DNA of 64,000 bases from Candidatus Geocrenenecus huangii. GTDB taxonomy: Archaea; Thermoproteota; Nitrososphaeria_A; Caldarchaeales; Wolframiiraptoraceae. Below the pieces are notes generated by a model, which saw only the letters and a program-made list of their open reading frames with translations, was not told where the DNA came from and ran no database searches. The position numbers and the translations under genes were made by a program. Location: NCBI GenBank assembly GCA_023268155.1, contig JALNKM010000004.1, positions 1 through 64,000 of the forward strand. Reading direction: 5' to 3'. Shown one piece after another: positions 61,058 to 64,000 of this stretch; the stretch's first letter is position 1, and each line of letters opens with the position of its first letter.

Positions 61058-63166
61058 ATGGGGAAAAATGATAAAAGAGCATTGCCTGAGGATGTTTTAG
61101 TGAAGATCTCTATCTTCAAAGATAATTGGCCTATGTTAAGAAATAATCTTAGGATTAGAGAGAGAAAGGAGAAAGTATTACATGAGATAAGCGACGATAT
61201 ACTAAGAGAAGCTAGAAAGATTAAAGAAGAGGCTGTAGAGAAATTGGAAGAGAATATTGAAAAGCTGAGAAGAGCTTTAGAGAGTAGAGGTGCTGAGCTA
61301 AAAATCGCTAAAGATGGGTTAGAAGCTTCAAGAATGGTTCTAAAACTATGCAAAGAGCACAATGTTAAGCTTGTAGTAAAATCTAAATCTCTTACAACCG
61401 AGGAGATAGAGTTAAACAGGCTTCTAGAATCGGAAGGTGTAGAAGTGATCGAGACAGACTTAGGGGAGAGAATAGTCCAGCTTGCAGGTCAGAGGCCTTC
61501 ACATATACTTGGCCCCGCCTTCCACATGACTAGGAATGAAGTAGCAGAAGTATTCTCGAGATACTATGGTAGAACAGTTCCCCCAGATCCTCATCAAATA
61601 GTCTTAGAGGTAAGAAGAGAATTTAGAGAGAAGTATCAGAAGGCTGGGATGGCTGTTACTGGAGCAAACTTTATCATTGCAGAGAACGGTGCCACGGTTC
61701 TAGTGACGAATGAAGGAAACGATAGACTGGCATTAGCCTTCGCTCCAATCCATGTAGTTATAGCAGGTGTAGAGAAGATTGTATCCTCAACTACGGACGT
61801 ATTGAAGATTTTGAAGATCTTGCCTAGAAACGCTACTGGACAGAGATTAAGCTCATACGTATCATTCCATATCCCGATGATGAATACTTACCCTAGAGAC
61901 GACGCAGCTGCACCTCGCAAAACAATCTACATACTGATAGATAATGGTAGACTTCAAGCTAGACAAGATAAAGAAATTAAAGAAATACTATACTGCATTA
62001 GATGCGCTTCATGCCTTCAGGTCTGCCCACCCTACAATATTGTCGGAGGCCACGTCTTCGGATATATATACAGTGGACCGATGGGGATAGCTTGGACGAT
62101 GATAGCTCACGGCTTAGACAAGACAGTTTTTGCTCAATTGTGCAATACATGTGGACTATGTAGAGAAGCCTGCCCGCTAGACATAGACCTTCCCTACCTG
62201 AACTCCATAGTAAAAGAAAGGTACGGTAAGAAGTACGGCTACCCATCTATAAACAAGTCTTTGAAAAAATATGAATCATTGATTACTTTAGCAAGTAGGG
62301 CTCCGAGCTTATCAAGTAAATTGTTAAACTCTAGTTTTGTCAGAAAATCAATAGAGAAGTTTATAGGAATAGATTCTAGGAGACCTCTACCTAGGCTTGC
62401 CGAGAAGAATCTAGGAGAGATCTTCACAGAGATAGGTTCAGCCGAGAAAGGCAGCATAGCATTATTCACAGAAGCATTAATATATTATGTATATCCAGAT
62501 TGGGCTATTAAAGCAGCTAAGATCTTGTCAGCTCTAGGATACAGAGTCATAATACCCTCCCTGAAGAGTAGCGGGATGCCCCTCATCCAATATGGATTCC
62601 TAGATGAAGCTAGAGAAATAGCTCAATACAACGTAGAGAATCTATACGATTTGATCGACAAAGGCTATAAAGTTGTATCCTTAGAACCTACAGCGCAAGA
62701 ATGTTTAACAAACTATTATCCTAAACTTTTACATGGTGAAAAATCTAGAAAAGTAGCTGAGAACAGCTACGGATATTTCGAGTTCTTAAAAATGATAGGT
62801 TGGAGAGAAGTTACAAGAGTATTAAAAAATCTAGAAGGGTTATATGTCACGTATCATCTACCATGCCATTCTAAGACTAGAGATGGGAGCATAGTTGTAA
62901 AGGAGTTTCTCGAAGCACTAGGCGCGAAGGTCTACTTCAAGAGGATTGGGTGCTGTGGTCTTGCTGGGACGTGGGGGATGAAGAAGGATGGGCATGGATA
63001 TGATATCAGTGTAGAGATTGGTAGATATCTAGTAGGAGAGTACGAGAAACTAGGTGGAGAATTCATCGTAACAGAATGTAGCGCGTGTCTTTTTCAATTC
63101 CAGCATCTCTCAACTCTGCCGAGCAGACACCCTCTCCAGATGATACAGCTAATTTCAAGCGAGTAG
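61058..63166 (+). CDS. lutB: LutB-LutA fusion (lactate oxidation iron-sulfur protein)
   Basis: Numbered from ATG 61025, a helical start (35-90) leads into a LUD domain (about 90-320, with VTGANFIIAENGATVLV and ATGQRLSSYVSFH). Two [4Fe-4S] sites follow (C324/C327/C330/C334 and C373/C376/C379/C383), then a LutA/GlpC-like CCG region. The second CCG motif is intact (C614, C643-C644, C685, C688), but the first is degenerate, with SSG at 515-517 in place of CCG. Normally LutB and LutA are separate; here they are fused. I prefer ATG 61058 because the promoter covers ATG 61025. With LutC it should oxidise lactate. Confidence 0.88.
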   Translation: MGKNDKRALPEDVLVKISIFKDNWPMLRNNLRIRERKEKVLHEISDDILREARKIKEEAVEKLEENIEKLRRALESRGAELKIAKDGLEASRMVLKLCKEHNVKLVVKSKSLTTEEIELNRLLESEGVEVIETDLGERIVQLAGQRPSHILGPAFHMTRNEVAEVFSRYYGRTVPPDPHQIVLEVRREFREKYQKAGMAVTGANFIIAENGATVLVTNEGNDRLALAFAPIHVVIAGVEKIVSSTTDVLKILKILPRNATGQRLSSYVSFHIPMMNTYPRDDAAAPRKTIYILIDNGRLQARQDKEIKEILYCIRCASCLQVCPPYNIVGGHVFGYIYSGPMGIAWTMIAHGLDKTVFAQLCNTCGLCREACPLDIDLPYLNSIVKERYGKKYGYPSINKSLKKYESLITLASRAPSLSSKLLNSSFVRKSIEKFIGIDSRRPLPRLAEKNLGEIFTEIGSAEKGSIALFTEALIYYVYPDWAIKAAKILSALGYRVIIPSLKSSGMPLIQYGFLDEAREIAQYNVENLYDLIDKGYKVVSLEPTAQECLTNYYPKLLHGEKSRKVAENSYGYFEFLKMIGWREVTRVLKNLEGLYVTYHLPCHSKTRDGSIVVKEFLEALGAKVYFKRIGCCGLAGTWGMKKDGHGYDISVEIGRYLVGEYEKLGGEFIVTECSACLFQFQHLSTLPSRHPLQMIQLISSE

Positions 63167-63198
63167 AAAGCAGGTTATGTAAAGATTGAAATCAGACC

Positions 63199-63765
63199 AT
63201 GATAATAAAAATTCAGATGAGCGATATGACGAAGTATGGCAGAGGAGACAAGGGTGAAACGTACCTCCTATCTGGTGAGAAAGTCTGGAAAGATGATCTT
63301 CGACTTGAAGTCATCGGCGGCCTCGACGAGCTCTCATCCTTCATAGGGTTGGCGAGATCGATTATTGAAGAAGAAAATATTTGCATGATCTTAGAAACAC
63401 TTCAAGAACACTTGTTCATTATAGGTTACCGGATCCAATTACAGCATGAAGACCCGATTATACGCGAGATGGTCAAGAGGTCTCTAGAAAGCTTAGAGGC
63501 CTGGGTCATGGAGTACGAAGCTAAACTACCTACTCTTAGAAGATTTATATTTCCAGGGGGCCACGAATCTGCTGCGATACTACATGTTTCAAGGTCAATA
63601 GCTAGAAGAATAGAACGTAGATTAACAACTCTATCAAGAAGAGAATCTATTCAGCCAGAAGTCTTGGCTTACGTAAATAGGATCTCAACACTACTATTCC
63701 TACTGGCTAGATACATCAACTTGGAGAAAGGGTACAAGGAGAAAGAATGGACTATGAAACCTTAA
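63199..63765 (+). CDS. pduO: ATP:cob(I)alamin adenosyltransferase, PduO type
   Basis: This enzyme makes adenosylcobalamin. The 188-residue protein has the ATP-binding TKYGRGDKGETYLLSGEKV near the N-terminus, EVIGGLDELSSFIGLARS, and RRFIFPGGHESAAILHVSRS with ARRIERRLTTL, all PduO signatures. It starts 32 bp after the LutB-LutA stop and may be co-transcribed. The frame has an earlier methionine cluster (MIIKIQMSDM), so M7 or M10 are alternative starts. Confidence 0.92.
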   Translation: MIIKIQMSDMTKYGRGDKGETYLLSGEKVWKDDLRLEVIGGLDELSSFIGLARSIIEEENICMILETLQEHLFIIGYRIQLQHEDPIIREMVKRSLESLEAWVMEYEAKLPTLRRFIFPGGHESAAILHVSRSIARRIERRLTTLSRRESIQPEVLAYVNRISTLLFLLARYINLEKGYKEKEWTMKP

Positions 63766-63851
63766 TGAAATGAAATTGATAATCTTGGAATACAGGAGAG
63801 TGAAAGACAAAACTCTTTTAGTCTCTATTGACGATCATATAGATAGGTATC

Positions 63852-64000
63852 ATGGAAGAAGAGTATAGGCGGTTGATGGCGAGGATCCTCAAAGCAGTTC
63901 CAGGCTTAACTATCGATGAATTAGAGGCACTTGTAAATGAGAAAGTCAAGACTCATCCCTACTTGAATAAAGTTGGTGCGATACTGCTAGTAGCTGAAGA
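63852..64000 (+). CDS. Partial gene, N-terminus resembling an archaeal RPA/OB-fold protein
   Basis: A frame from ATG 63852 runs off the window. The 49 residues seen (MEEEYRRLMARILKAVPGL, then TIDELEALVNEKV and YLNKVGAILLVAE) have the helical start that often precedes the OB-folds of archaeal single-stranded DNA-binding RPA proteins (pattern with ...GAxLLVAxELG...). The OB-fold itself is outside the window, so the identity is tentative. Confidence 0.45.
   Translation, partial: MEEEYRRLMARILKAVPGLTIDELEALVNEKVKTHPYLNKVGAILLVAE

Noticed and set aside
1-64000. CRISPR arrays, rRNA genes, insertion sequences or inteins
   Set aside because: No regularly spaced repeats, no rRNA stretches, no transposase-like frames and no interrupted conserved proteins were found by reading.

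Overview
The window is archaeal chromosome from a thermophile-like, probably anaerobic lineage. The archaeal signs are ribosomal proteins L10e and L21e, RNA polymerase subunit Rpb4, transcription factor TFS, Alba, ABCE1, a TIP49/RuvB-like ATPase, TATA-type (box A) promoters, and two tRNA genes with introns at the 37/38 position. A ubiquitin-like protein, an E2-like enzyme and an Rpn11-like JAMM protease lie together. That set is best known from Caldarchaeales ('Aigarchaeota', Candidatus Caldiarchaeum) and some Asgard lineages, so a TACK archaeon related to Caldiarchaeum is my best guess. The sequence alone does not prove it. No rRNA, CRISPR array or insertion sequence was seen.

Layout. 0-2.3 kb: a DUF523/DUF1722 Fe-S protein, a decayed-looking intergenic stretch and a CPBP intramembrane protease. 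2.3-5.0 kb (minus strand): the conserved archaeal L21e-Rpb4-DUF655-KsgA cluster followed by L10e. 5.0-6.9 kb: JAMM protease, Ubl and E2, with no E1 or RING gene beside them. 7.0-17.9 kb: a hydrogen-metabolism island made of hypC, hypE, an HdrC-cytochrome b fusion (QmoC-like), two HdrA-type flavoproteins, mvhD, mvhG, mvhA, a hydrogenase maturation protease, two small membrane proteins and nikR. 17.9-34.4 kb: mostly housekeeping and information-processing genes, with several unusual membrane proteins. 34.7-41.8 kb: a complete peptide/opine-type ABC transporter whose binding protein looks circularly permuted. 42.5-51.1 kb: rubrerythrin, tRNA-Met, an aldehyde:ferredoxin oxidoreductase with a four-cluster ferredoxin, a two-subunit amino-acid (sarcosine/proline-type) dehydrogenase, a PD-(D/E)XK-like protein and a formamidase. 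51.6-64 kb: ABCE1, a HAD phosphatase, a cation/H+ antiporter, a class III aminotransferase, an MNT/HEPN pair, LutC and a LutB-LutA fusion for lactate oxidation on either side of an exported beta-propeller protein, a cobalamin adenosyltransferase, and the start of what may be an RPA-like protein.

How it works together. The genes suggest an anaerobe that takes up peptides, oxidises amino acids, aldehydes and lactate, and uses H2 through a [NiFe] hydrogenase of the Mvh type. Here the Mvh module is joined to HdrA proteins and to a membrane-anchored HdrC-cytochrome b subunit, and no HdrB is present. This points to electron exchange with a membrane quinone pool and not with a CoM-CoB heterodisulfide. 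NikR and the maturation genes make the island nearly self-contained for nickel control and for the last steps of maturation.
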